NCBI GenBank assembly: GCA_033816765.1
Contig: CM066293.1
Location: 744,001-808,000 of the forward strand
DNA: 64,000 nt
Source: Nothopassalora personata
Lineage: Eukaryota; Ascomycota; Dothideomycetes; Mycosphaerellales; Mycosphaerellaceae
Direction: 5' to 3'
Shown here: positions 42,245-53,500 of the stretch, piece after piece
How the letters are laid out: every line of letters starts with the position of its first letter
How positions within the stretch are numbered: position 1 is the first letter of the stretch
The notes under the pieces: model-generated
The model's database searches: none
What the model was told of the DNA's origin: nothing
What the model saw: the letters and a program-made list of their open reading frames with translations, nothing else
Position numbers and translations under genes: made by a program

Positions 42245-42290
42245 ATAGCTTGTCTAACAACTTCGTACTACCTAAGCAGGTGCCCTTACA
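42130..42290 (+). repeat. 3' LTR, family B
   Basis: 161 bp, identical to the 5' LTR, followed by the CTATT duplication. Confidence 0.95.
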
Positions 42291-42295
42291 CTATT

Positions 42296-45200
42296 CGAGT
42301 TCGGCATTACCTATTTCTTATAGGTGCTATACGTGCTAGGCCTAGTAGCTAATCTAATCTTAATAGAGGCGCTTCGCCGTAAGGGTATATACTACCGTAA
42401 CGACGACTAAATCCTCTTTATAAAGAAGGATAGTAAGCGTACGGTAGCCTATTACTATAGCCATCTTAGACTACTATTCTTAAAGTTGAAGGACTTACCG
42501 ACAGCCCTTACTTCTTCTAAGGTCGAGCTATCGACAGCTACTATAGGAGACCTATAGCATCGCCGCCTTAGACACATTCATAGCCGTAAGCTAGTGTAGC
42601 TACATAACGATAAGCGTATTATCATTGTCGGTAACGGTAACCTTAGCAAGCACCTACGAGAGTACATCCCCTACCGTAAGGCTATAGGCTATAAGGTCTA
42701 CAACCGTATACCTATAGTAAGGCTAACAACCCTATACTACATTATAGTAGTGGATGTGGTTATAGTGCGTAACCTTAGGCTTAGTAAGGAATAGTACTTT
42801 ACCCTATTCACCTACCTAGCTAGCCTAAAGCATGCTATCTTCTACTTAGCTTAGAAGGATAGCGCTACTTAGTATATCCGCATCGTATACCGCTAGGTAA
42901 AGACATAATACAACATAGGTATTGCTATCTTCCGCATAGATAGGGGTAGTAAATATAGCGGTAATACACTTATCTAGTATTTATAAGATAAAGGCTTTAG
43001 TTTATAGATTATAACACCTTACTTATCCGAACAAAACGGCGAAGCGGAGGTAAGCAACTACATTGTTTATATAATAGCTCGAAAGCTGTTATTAGATACT
43101 AGCCTACTAGTCGGCCTATAACTAGAAGCAGTTACGGCTTTAGTCTATCTTCTTAACCTTACACCGAGCGCAGCCATTAAGGGACTGTTACCTTAGGAGG
43201 TTATTAACTCGTAGTAAGGCAAGCCTAAGAAGCTAAGCCTATTACACCTTAAGGCCTATGGCTGTTATGCCTTCGTCTATAACTACAATGTAGGTCGAGG
43301 TAAGAAGTTTAACTTACGCTTACTATAAGGTAAGCTAGTTAGCTATAAAAGCCGCACTATCTACCGTATATACGTGCTATCAGTATATAAGGTATTTTGA
43401 ACTAAGGATGTCTAGTTTATTGAAGGCGATAACCCTATTACAGTAATAGCTAATAAGCCTAAAACTAATGAAGATTAACTTATCTCGTTTAAAGACATCT
43501 TTCCGGTAGAGCGTAACACTAAGCTAGGCCCACGCCGTGTAGGTACTAAGCGAGGTATAACTCCTAGGGGTGTGAAAAACATTACAGTCATTAATAGGCC
43601 TATTAACACACTAGGTAAATAGGCTAATAAGGACTTCTTATAAGGCGTAGTAGACTTATATTAAGATAAGACACTAGACGACCTACTATAAGTACAGCTA
43701 GCACTACGTCGATCTTACCGTATACGCTAAGCGCTATAGAAGGTACGAGATCCGGCTAACGGCTATAGAGCACTATATTACTCACTTAAATAGCCTACTA
43801 AGCAACTTAAAGACATGCTACATGTAATAGTGATTGCCTTTATGGCCGCGACTAACTAGCTAGATCTAGTAATAGTCATTATACCTAAGAGTCACAAGGT
43901 AGCAATAGCTACACCTTAACACGCTAAGTAGCGTATAGCTAAAGAAGCTAAGTTCATTAGTCTCGAGCAATACGAGACCTGGGTCTATAAGGTTAAGGCC
44001 TTACTACTACTAGGCGTACGCGTTCTAAAGGGTAGATAGGTCTACGCTATTAAGCTGGACGCAAACGGTAAGATTAGTCGCTTTAAGGCGCGCTAGGTTG
44101 TCCGTAGCGACACATAACGTAAAGGCGACTACGACGAGACGTATATAGTAGTAGTTAAGCTATCTACCCTACGCATGCTCTACGCGCTAATCGCTTACTA
44201 TAATCTTAAATGCAAGCAGTACGAGATTATAACTGCCTTTCTTAATACAATTATTATAGGCTAGAAGGTCTATGTTAAGATGCTATACGGTTTCGAGTAG
44301 AACAACAACGTCTACGAGCTTCGCCGTGCATTATATAGACTAAAGCAATCACCCCTACTTTAGTACTAGGAGCTTAGTAAGTATCTACGCTCACTAAGAT
44401 TTATCCCTATTATAAGCGACATCTACGTGTTTAAGCACGAGGTGTCGGGCTCTATTATTATTATCTACGTAGATGACCTACTTATTATCGCGAAGACCGG
44501 TATTAAAGTAATTGTAGTAATGCTGTAGACTAAATTTAAGATGCGTAAGCTCGGCGACGTGCACCATTACCTAGGTATGCGTATTATACGAGACCGCAAG
44601 AACCGCACCCTCCGCATTGTTTAAGACGGCTATCTTTAGAAGCTCGCGGAGGAGTACAATATCTTAGGTAAGCCGCCTAAGGTACCGATAAATATAAAGT
44701 ACTAGTACCGTAAGGCCCCTATAGATTATAAGGTAGACAACACTCTAAAGGCCCGTTATTAGAAGGCTATAGGTGAATGTCTCTAGGTAGTTATAATAAC
44801 TAGACCGGACTATAGCTATTAGATATGCTTACTATGCCGCTTTCTTATAAACCTAACTATAGAACACATGGACGCTTTAGTGCAGGTTATGAAGTATCTC
44901 GTGGGTCATAAGTACCGTGGACTGTGCTTTAAGGGCGTAGACACCGTACACGATCTTTAGCTAAAGGGGTACGTCGATACCTCATAGGCTAATAATCTCG
45001 ACGATAGGCGTTCTATAGGAGCCTTCGTCTTTACGATGCTAGGCGCACTAACTTCCTAGAAGTTAGGTCGGTAGACTATCGTAACGCTCTCCTTAATAGA
45101 GGCTAAGTATGTTTAACTAACGCTTAGAGCGAAAGAAGCTATTAGCATTAGCAACTTACTTAAGGAGGTGGATTATAAGGGACCGCTATTCCCTATTACC

Positions 45201-45757
45201 TTACATAAAGACAATATGCTAGCGATCGATATTACGAAGCGAAGTAGCGGTATAGACGGTCGTACTAAACATATCGACACCCGCTATTACTACATCCGTA
45301 AGGCCATTACTAAGGGTAAGATCGCGGTTAAGTAGATAGGTACTAACGACTAGGTAGCTAACGGCTTCACGAAGGCACTAGATCAGTTTAAGCACGCCGA
45401 CTTCGTACAGTAGCTCAATATAGCGGACTGTGAGGCGGTAATTAATAACAACACCGAGCCTAATTAATAGCAGTTATTAGGGCTCTAATTGGACGACACT
45501 ATTAAGTGCGCTAGTCGTCTTATCTTAGTAGACAATAACCGTTGTACTGCGGTATTAGCGCTATCTAATAAGAACGCGCGAAACACCTATCGATTTTAGT
45601 AGTAGCTACGCCTATACTACTACTACGCGGCAACTACTGGGCATAACAACATAGGGGTTAGACGAGGAGGATGGCATAGTGTTAGTAAGCGAGCGTATGT
45701 ACCTTTTAGTATGTAATACACCTACGGCAACATCTAGAGCCTCGTTATGGGGGTGAC
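42296..45757 (+). pseudogene. Copia pol remnant: integrase, RT, RNase H
   Basis: Degenerate plus-strand pol. The integrase region (about 42,850-43,400) reads as YLSEQNGEAEV when decoded. The RT region (about 44,090-44,600) shows IIIIYVDDLLII, the YVDD box at about 44,467. RNase H follows at about 45,000-45,400 (RTKHIDTRYYYIR). TAG and TAA interrupt at positions where copia has Gln or Trp. It ends at a short purine tract (ATGGGGGTGA) before the 3' LTR. Confidence 0.8.
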
Positions 45758-45882
45758 TTAATGCTTATCCTAGCACTTTCTTAGATACTAAGGCCCTAGC
45801 TACCTTAGGCACTTACTCGTAGCTTATCTTACTTTCTCGCGCTTAGTAGATTCTCAATACAATTAATCTACTCACATTATCT
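45758..45882 (+). repeat. 3' LTR of the copia element
   Basis: Pairs with 26201-26325; it carries eight of the ten RIP-type changes. Confidence 0.85.
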
Positions 45883-47173
45883 CATTACTACGTTACTCTA
45901 TCGCCTTAATAACTACTACATTCGACAGCGTACGCTCGGCGCTTTTAATTGAATTAACAATAGCGTCGTCTACTTATTATAATCACCTACAATCGCCGTC
46001 CGCGCGACACGAGTCCTTACTACACGCCTTCGAAGATATAGAGTTAGAAGAATCGTTAGACGAGTACTCCGATGCCGATAATAACGCCCCTAATAGCGAC
46101 GAAGAGGAGGACTACATTAGATTCCCTCCGGTTATGCTACGAAGTCTACACGCGCCGCGCACTACGGAGCCTACGCGGGCATAGTAACCTAGAGTAAGAA
46201 GGAGGTATACACGACGGTAGGACGACGACATACCTACGTAGGAGAAGCTACAATCCATCGTTAATCTCCTACGAAGCTATAATTAGAGTCTACATAAGTT
46301 CCTATAGGCCTAGGTCGGAATAGTAGCCGGCACATCGAGCTATAGCGTAGTACTTAAGTCGAAGAACTATACTACGATCCCGGCGCGTCGGACTGTATTA
46401 CGTCGCTCTATTAAACACTAGTCGCTTAACGCCGTATTATACGGACGAGGTTCTCGATATAACTAGATACCTACATCTCGTATAATTGCTAAACTCGATA
46501 ACCTCGCGCGGCATTATCCTTTCGGTACCTTTAAGTTAACCGGCGGTACTAACATCGACAGTTTAAATAATATAGACTACGCGGTAGTATACGAGATTAT
46601 TAAAACCAGTACTCTAGTCTAGTACTAAATTTTACTGTATTTTATAAGCAATTTTCGATTATACTAGACGAGCTAGTTTCGAAGCGATGTATTAGATCGA
46701 TCCGTATAATAGCGTATGTTCTTCGTTACGGTGTCGGTATTATACTCGAGGATAGCTAAACGATCCAACACCTTCTATTCGCTCGTGTCTATATATCTAT
46801 AAGGATCTAGCACGAAGCGACGGTATATAGACGTTTTGTATAGACTAGGCATCTATTAGAGCTACACTACTAGCAATCGCTTGTTAAATAGCGTTATAGA
46901 GCATAGTAAGGTACGTAGGACGAGTCTATAACTATGCGTAATAGTGCGTCGTAGGCGTGCTATTAAATAGCTACTACGTCTTTATAATACTTAATCGCTA
47001 TTTTGCCTTATATCCGTACATAGCATGATAGACAATTGCGTGCTATGTAATAGACTTAATAGTTATATATCTACCTAGCTTCGCGTCTTAGCGCGCCTAC
47101 CAAACATAATACACTGCCTTTAATATTAACAACTCTTACTTATTTAGCCTAAGGAATCGAATGGGGGTAGTAG
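45883..47173 (+). pseudogene. RIP-degraded coding relic, possibly a DUF6589-type transposon-associated gene
   Basis: A TA-rich stretch that, when TAG is read as CAG/TGG, yields long protein-like pieces on the plus strand. Examples are an acidic ESLDEYSDADN region (about 46,050), FGTFKLTGGTNIDSLNN (about 46,530) and STKRRYIDVLYRLGIY (about 46,815). At least one frame change lies between blocks. The last block resembles the region ahead of DUF6589 in fungal repeat proteins, but this is recollection of a pattern, not a search result. Confidence 0.35.
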
Positions 47174-47433
47174 TGTACTCGTAAGAGGCGTTAGTAGCTC
47201 GCTAGCTAATATTAGTTTAAACTGCATAAAGTCGGTTTTACATTCGAGGATATACTTCGTACATAACGCGCTATAAGGGGCGGGCCCCTGTTTCTTAGCA
47301 TAGGCTACGCCTATACGTTCGGATTGCTTTCCGACACCTTTTCTTCGGACAGCGTGTAACTTCCCCTTTCTTCTATATCGAACTTATTATAAACTTTATA
47401 GAACTTTAGTATATACGTCGTTTACCCGTAACA
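47174..47433 (+). repeat. Probable 5' LTR of family C
   Basis: Ends in CCCGTAACA and is followed by TTAAGTTCGAT. It contains ATCGAACTTA (47377-47386), the exact reverse complement of TAAGTTCGAT (47435-47444). The left boundary is inferred from a TG dinucleotide and is uncertain. Confidence 0.5.
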
Positions 47434-48123
47434 TTAAGTTCGATCCATTCGAATTAGCTAGGCACCTACCATTAAAGAGACGGGATACGTAATAACGTCG
47501 CCGGGTAGCGAGAACCCCGGGACTAGTGCCCCGAATGAAAACTTCTAACTTATGCTATAGTAACTATACTAGCGATAGGAAGAGATGTAAGCCGAGTTAA
47601 TTGTAACGCGCGCCGCTTTAAAAGAATCGGAAGACGCTCGACGTTAGTTAACACCTATAGTCTCGCTACTAGTTTATAACGAGACAACTACTAGTAACCT
47701 AATAAGATAGCTACTATAGACGCTAAACGCCGCCGCGCCCTCGCCGCGTACCGGAGAAGAACCGTCGGGTCCTAGAGGTTAGAACCCCCCTTCCTAGGAC
47801 GGTAAGGTAGAGACATTCCGCGAACACTTCTTAAGGTTAAAGAGCTCTTTTAGGGTGCGATCCGCCCTAAAACCGACGCTCTCTAAGGAGTATTACTAGG
47901 ACGCGATTAACGACACCTTACTAGCGAGAGAGCGTACTAGGATGCGGCACTTCTAGGACAAGGGAGACGGCGAACTTAGGAAGGACCCCGTTACTTTCTT
48001 TACGTAACTCAAGAAAGTCTTCGGTAATAGTAACGAGCGCGCTAAGGCCCTAGAGTAGCTTACTAAGATTAAGTATACGAACGGTTAACCTTAGCACGAT
48101 TACTAGATAAAATTCGACGGACT
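47434..48123 (+). pseudogene. Family C gag remnant, 5' part
   Basis: Decodes to a Gag-like segment with WNPPFQDGKVETFREH and LTKIKYTNGQPQ when TAG is read as CAG/TGG. Interrupted by family A copy 2 with duplication CCTAC. Confidence 0.6.
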
Positions 48124-48128
48124 CCTAC

Positions 48129-48314
48129 TGTCACGGGGTGGCCTTGACCTTGGACCTTTCGCCGGCTTAACCGCGGACCTTCCGGATCGGGTTAGCGCGG
48201 TTTGGCACGAGATCGACCTTGCTTCTCTCTTCTCTCTCGTTCTTAGACTCTTCGTAGATTGTATTATTCACGACTTGACTCCTACACTCTCCGGATCTCA
48301 TATCGCCCGTGTCA
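48129..48314 (+). repeat. 5' LTR, family A copy 2
   Basis: 186 bp; identical to 54982-55167 and different from the copy-1 LTRs at three positions (CCTTTCG, GCGGTTT, CTCCGG). Confidence 0.95.
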
Positions 48315-48315
48315 T

Positions 48316-48325
48316 TACAATCTAC
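48316..48325 (+). promoter_or_regulatory. Primer-binding site of self-priming type, copy 2
   Basis: TACAATCTAC, 1 nt after the LTR, is complementary to GTAGATTGTA inside the same LTR, as in copy 1. Confidence 0.65.
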
Positions 48326-48451
48326 CGCTCATAAGCTGCACGCGTCCGCAAGGATCCGTACAGCGCGCTCAAACTAACAGCGCATTGTCAGCTCGAGCAA
48401 CGCGCTCTAGCACCAGACCCGAGTGGTAGCGATTGTCAACATCCCACCATT

Positions 48452-50497
48452 ATGGAAGGCGAACAAGCAGTTCCAAACCCTCCTCCTCCGCAGCGAGGCC
48501 GACGACAGTCTCGAGGCGAGGACGAGGAGCGACCCGACTTACCAAGAGACCGATCACCACGAGAGCGATCCTCTATGCCACCCACCACGCGACTTCGGCG
48601 CCAACTCGACAGTGCTGACGACGCAGTTACACCGAAAGTAACAGGCAACTTCAATCTCGACGAGCCGACGCCAGGGCGCCCGCTCAAGCAGAAGGGAACT
48701 GTCGTCGCCGACACGCAAGAGACGATTGGCCGACAGTCAGAATCAGCATCGGCAGCACCGGCTCCGAAGCCAGCGAAGAAGTACCCTCTGACAGAGGAGC
48801 AGCGCGAAGAGTATGCGCAGAGGAACTCCACGGACCGCCTCACGTACAACAAGGACGAGGGAACCGTGGCTAGACAGACAGAGCACTGCGACCTCGGCTG
48901 GGCAGTGCCACGCGACATTACCACCTACAAGAATGCCGAAGGTCACAGACTGCTACAGGCCCGGTACAAGGTCAACAACTTCAAGTTCGGCAACGCGAAG
49001 GACCTCAAGCTGGTCGTCAACCAGGGCAATGAGGAACACCCGGATGCCGGTGCCAAACGCTTCCTAGACGTACTCGACAACGTCAACCTGATTATCGCCA
49101 GAAGCGAGGAGGCCGTTGAGGAACACGATGCGCTCATCAAGCAGCACGAAGATACTATCGCCCAACAGGACAAGACTATCACCCAGCAAGAGAAGGTGAT
49201 CACGCGCTTGGAAAAGAAGGAAAAGACTTCAACAAAGATGATAGAAGAAGCCATCGACAAGTTCGCCGCGTACAAGACTGAGCTGGCGGCCCTTCGACAG
49301 GACAAGCAAGACCTAGAGCAGCGTCTCAAGGCCATGGAGGCAAAGGAAACAGAAGCTGACGACAGTGAGAAGGAGGGTGCAACACTTGCACGACTAGGCA
49401 AGTACCTCCAGGATACCGACGGCGACGATTCCGACGTCGAGTCGGAAGCCAATCTCAGACGTCGGTACACCACCCACACCACGAAGGTCCCGCTGCGCAA
49501 GGCGGCCGGATCAGCTGGTGGTACACCAATGCCGAAGCCGCGGCCACGAGGCGTCTCCCCAGCAGGTTCCGGTATCAGCGCTATACTCGGTCGGAAGCGC
49601 AGCTCACATGCTCAAGAACTCATCGACGACGATGATGATGCTCGGCCGACCTGTTCAGGCTCCGAAGCACGCGCCAGCGGCATCAAGGCGCCGGATGCAT
49701 TCTCCGGCGAGGCAGGCAAGGAACAGAAGCCTTACCTCGAGTGGAAGCAGAAGATGAAGTACTACCTACGTATGGGTTGCAAGGGCTTCAGCGACGAAGA
49801 CTTGAAAGCTACTGTCATCAACTGCACCACTGGATTCGCCTACAGTGTCCTCGAACCTATCGAGTCCACACTGGCTACGGCGGATCACGTCTTCGAGGTG
49901 CTCGACGAGGCCTGCGGCGATAAGCATACGCGCACCACGAAGCGTGCAGAGTATCAGTACCTCAAGCAGGGTGACGGCGAGGTTTTCAGCAAGTTCTGGG
50001 CCAAGTTCGTGTCATATCTGCCATACATCTCACACGACAAGGATGACCCAGATGATTTGCCCGAGCAGATGCGGGCAAAGCTCAGCAAGGCTTACCGCGA
50101 CTGCATCCGTGGCGAGCGTTTCAAGGATATCATGGCTATGAAGGACAAGCTCCACATGATCGAGGCTGACTTCCTTCACGATAAGGCAGGCGGCAGTAGC
50201 GGCGGAGGTCGTCGCCATGGCGGAACTGGTGGCGACGGCAACGACAAGTCACCTCTCCAGAAAGCCAATGATGCACTCAAGAACGGCTATGATTGGGACA
50301 AGGCCAAGGATGGCGGTCTCTCATCTTTCCGGCCCATTACCCAGAAGGAGTTCGACGACCGCACTAAGTGCTTTGCTTGCAAGAAGGAGGGATGCCGCAA
50401 GACCCTTCCAACATGCCCGTATGCACCATACAAGAAGGCCTCGCGTCGTCCGAACAACAGCACTCTCGACGTGCCTGGTGTTGAGGAAAAAGTCTAA
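48452..50497 (+). CDS. Gag polyprotein, family A copy 2
   Basis: 681 residues starting MEGEQAVP. A charged, disordered N-terminus is followed by a long coiled coil (about 225-310, EKVITRLEKKEKTS region), a capsid-like domain (about 410-560) and the Cys-rich CFACKKEGC segment. It ends GAG GAA AAA GTC TAA. Pol lies in the -1 frame and opens at 50485, overlapping the last 13 nt. It is nearly identical to residues 1-681 of the copy-1 fusion. Confidence 0.9.
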   Translation: MEGEQAVPNPPPPQRGRRQSRGEDEERPDLPRDRSPRERSSMPPTTRLRRQLDSADDAVTPKVTGNFNLDEPTPGRPLKQKGTVVADTQETIGRQSESASAAPAPKPAKKYPLTEEQREEYAQRNSTDRLTYNKDEGTVARQTEHCDLGWAVPRDITTYKNAEGHRLLQARYKVNNFKFGNAKDLKLVVNQGNEEHPDAGAKRFLDVLDNVNLIIARSEEAVEEHDALIKQHEDTIAQQDKTITQQEKVITRLEKKEKTSTKMIEEAIDKFAAYKTELAALRQDKQDLEQRLKAMEAKETEADDSEKEGATLARLGKYLQDTDGDDSDVESEANLRRRYTTHTTKVPLRKAAGSAGGTPMPKPRPRGVSPAGSGISAILGRKRSSHAQELIDDDDDARPTCSGSEARASGIKAPDAFSGEAGKEQKPYLEWKQKMKYYLRMGCKGFSDEDLKATVINCTTGFAYSVLEPIESTLATADHVFEVLDEACGDKHTRTTKRAEYQYLKQGDGEVFSKFWAKFVSYLPYISHDKDDPDDLPEQMRAKLSKAYRDCIRGERFKDIMAMKDKLHMIEADFLHDKAGGSSGGGRRHGGTGGDGNDKSPLQKANDALKNGYDWDKAKDGGLSSFRPITQKEFDDRTKCFACKKEGCRKTLPTCPYAPYKKASRRPNNSTLDVPGVEEKV

Positions 50498-50526
50498 CCT
50501 CTGAGCGTACGCACAACACTCAGAGG
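50485..50526 (+). promoter_or_regulatory. Putative -1 ribosomal frameshift signal, family A
   Basis: GGAAAAA (50485-50491) is followed after 6 nt by a perfect 8-bp stem, CCTCTGAG (50498-50505) with CTCAGAGG (50519-50526), and a 13-nt loop. The gag stop TAA (50495-50497) lies between them. The layout matches that of family B. Confidence 0.75.
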
Positions 50527-53500
50527 GCTGACATTCCCCAACGTGCAACGTCCGGTAAGGACCCTCCCGTAGATTCCAACCTCTACGAGCATCTCGCCTA
50601 TCCTCGCCTGCAGGCAACAGCATCAGTGTTTGTACCGTCGGCTCGTCCAGCTGCCGCTTCAACAGTGCAGCTGGGCGGACGACGGCAACCTATCGCCCTA
50701 ACTGCTGACCTGCCAACGGTTTGTTCTCTCTCGGTTTCACCGCACATGAGCCTCCCACCCATATCGAAGCATGTCGTGCTTTGCGGCATGGTCGGAGGGC
50801 AGCTCGTACGCTGTATGCTCGACACAGGTTGTACCTCTCTCTTTGTCCATGAGAGGTTTGCGAAACTAAATCTACAGCGCAAGCGCCTGCCAGAAGCGCT
50901 GCCATATACTGGCTCGAAGGGCAGCACTGCGGGACTGATCACACAGATTGCCAGCATTCCAGACATCGACTTCAACGGCCAGCACGACAGCTTCAATGCC
51001 TGGGTCGCTGATCTCGGGCAATACGACCTCATCCTCGGCATGCCATGGTTTGAGTCCAACCTTCCACACATCGACTTCGTCACGCGCACGCTTACCTTCG
51101 ACAGCGGGATCTCCGCTCGCTGCGAGACCAAGTCCGATCCCAAACCTGGCACACCGCGTTTCGCCTCTGAGCCGGTGGTGGAAGGCCCTCTCGAAGACCT
51201 TCCAGACATCAACATCATAACTGTGGGAGAAGCGCAGTCTGCAGTGGACGAGGGCCAAGAAGCATACCTCGTCTGGGACTACGATGACACGTCTGACACA
51301 GCAGCAGTGCTCGACGACGTCGGATTGCACATCTGCGCCATGAACCCAGATGACCTGGAGCGCTACATGAAGGGCAAAGAGGAGGTCGACGCTAAGCAGC
51401 TCTTGCCACCTGATTTCCACCAGCGCGTCCAGGCATTCAACCCCGAGCTTGCGAAGTCACTTCCGCCACACAGGGAGGGGGACCTTGCGATCGATTTCAT
51501 CCCTGGTGCTAAGCTGCCTTTCGTTAAGCCCCGGCCGGCAGGACGAGATGAGCTAATTGTGACCAAAAAGCACATCACGGATCTCGCGTCCATCGGCTAC
51601 GTTCGTCCATCGACATCACGGGTCGCATCACCGCTTCTCATTGTTAAGAAGCCTGGTGGTGGACTCCGGGTGTGCGTGGACTACCGAGCCATCAACGAGA
51701 TCACCATCAAGAACAGGTATCCCATACCTCAGATACGTGAAACTCTAGCGCGCCTGTCCAAGGCCAAGATGTTCACTATCCTCGATATCATTGCGGCATT
51801 CAACCAGCTCCGTATCAAAGCCGGTGACGAATGGAAGACTGCTTTCACTACGCGCTATGGAACATACGAGTACTTGGTCGTGCCTTTTGGGCTATGTAAC
51901 GCACCAGCGGCTTTCCAAGCCTACATCAATTCCGCACTGCACGACTATCTCGATGATTTCTGCACGGCGTATTTGGACGACACTATCGTGTACACAGAGC
52001 CGCCGGAGCAGGGAGGTTTCGACGCGCTTCGCAAGCTCCACGTCGAGCACGTCAACAAGGTCCTTGACAAGCTTATCGAAGCCCGCCTGCCCTGCGACAT
52101 ACTGAAGTGCCGTTTCTTCCAGACCGAAGTCAAGTTCTTAGGGATCATCATCACGGCGACCGGGCTGAAGATGGATCCCAAGAAAGTTCAAGCGATCCAA
52201 GAGTGGGCGACTCCAAGCAATGTTACTGACGTCCTAGCATTCCTAGGGTTGTGCAACTTCTATCGCAGATTCATCGCCGAATTCGCTACTATAGCATTCG
52301 CCCTTACATGCTTGACCCGTGGCGCCAACAGCAAGGACCCAAAGCACCGTCCGGTCTGGCGCTGGACTGCAGAGTGCCAGGAGGCTTTCGATGCTCTGAA
52401 GCTGGCTTTTACCAAGGCACCAGTACTTAAGCATTTCGATCCGGACCTCCCAAGCACTGTCGAATGCGACGCCTCTGACACGGTTACAGCTGGAGTCCTG
52501 TCCCAGCCAGATCCAGACGACGGCTGGGCACTCAAACCAGTTGCTTTCTACTCTACAAAGATGATTCCAGCGGAATGCAATTACGAGATCTACGACAAGG
52601 AACTTATGGCAATCGTGCACGCATTCGAGGAATGGCGGCCCGAGCTTATGTCTTGCGATCCAGCTACACCAATCAAGGTGCTATCCGACCACCGCGGCTT
52701 GGAGTACTTTATGACTACCAAGCAGCTTAACAGACGTCAAGCCCGGTGGGCGGAGTTCCTGTCTGCTTTCAACTTCAAGATCACGTACAGACCTGGCAAA
52801 GACAACGTGAAGGCCGACTGCCTTACACGACGATCCCAGGACCAGGACAAGTCCGATGATCTGCGCAACCGCCGCCAAGTTCTGCTCAAGGAGGACAATC
52901 TCAGCGACGAGGTGCGTGCGACACTGCCGCAGGTCGCTTGTCTCGAGGTACCCGATCCAGCAGCAACAGCCAAGCGTCAGTACGAGCTCGCCATAGCTGC
53001 ACTGGAAGTCCTAGACGGCGCCACTCCAGGCGATCCTTCCATTGAGGAACAGATCCAGCTTGCGTACGCCAAAGACGAGCTCGCTTGTGACATTCGCGAA
53101 GCAATCAAGAAGGATCTGCCCAAGCTGAAGGACGCACGCGTATCTATCACCGATTGCCGCATCGAACATGACACGATCTTCGTGCGCGACAAGGTGTATG
53201 TACCGGATTCTGAGGACTTGCGAGGCGAAGTCATGCGCCAGCACCACAACACTCTCCTCACCGGTCATCCAGGCCGCGAGAAGACGTATGAACTGATCGC
53301 CCGCGAGTACTGGTGGCCGGGGATGTTCAAGGATGTTCGCAGGTACACAGATGCATGTCACGTCTGCACCCGCATACGCGCTTTCACTCGAGCATATTCA
53401 GGAGGTTTGCGGCAGCTGCCAGTACCACAAGGAGCATACCGCGAAGTCACGATGGACTATGTGGTTGAGCTGCCAGCTAGCACATCAGCCGAGGGCGTCA

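Larger units (their letters stand above)
34890..42290 (+). mobile_element. Intact Ty3/gypsy chromovirus, family B
   Basis: 7,401 bp with identical 161-bp LTRs (TGTGACGG to CCCTTACA), target duplication CTATT (34885-34889 and 42291-42295), a self-primer-type PBS, separate gag and pol frames, and a PPT (GAAGGGGGGGTGG) before 42130. It inserted after the copia protease region. There is no sign of RIP. Confidence 0.95.
26201..45882 (+). mobile_element. RIP-degraded Ty1/copia retrotransposon, interrupted by two gypsy elements
   Basis: Two 125-bp LTR copies bracket degenerate copia coding sequence, in the order gag, zinc knuckle, protease, integrase, RT, RNase H, split by the insertions at 27543-34449 and 34890-42290. 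About 5.4 kb of copia sequence remains. Reading TAG as CAG or TGG restores long copia-like frames, showing CpA-to-TpA decay. No frame is intact, so it cannot code. If the LTR is taken as TG...CA (26202 to 45884), the flanking pentamers are TAACT and TTACT, an imperfect candidate target duplication. Confidence 0.85.

Noticed and set aside
26202..45884. TAACT/TTACT as a target duplication of the copia element
   Set aside because: Only 4 of 5 match and the LTR ends are uncertain through mutation; left as a candidate only.
50498..50655. The 158-bp difference between family A copies as a spliced intron
   Set aside because: The copy-1 junction keeps GTC and resumes at GCC, which GT-AG splicing of copy 2 would not produce; a deletion fits better.
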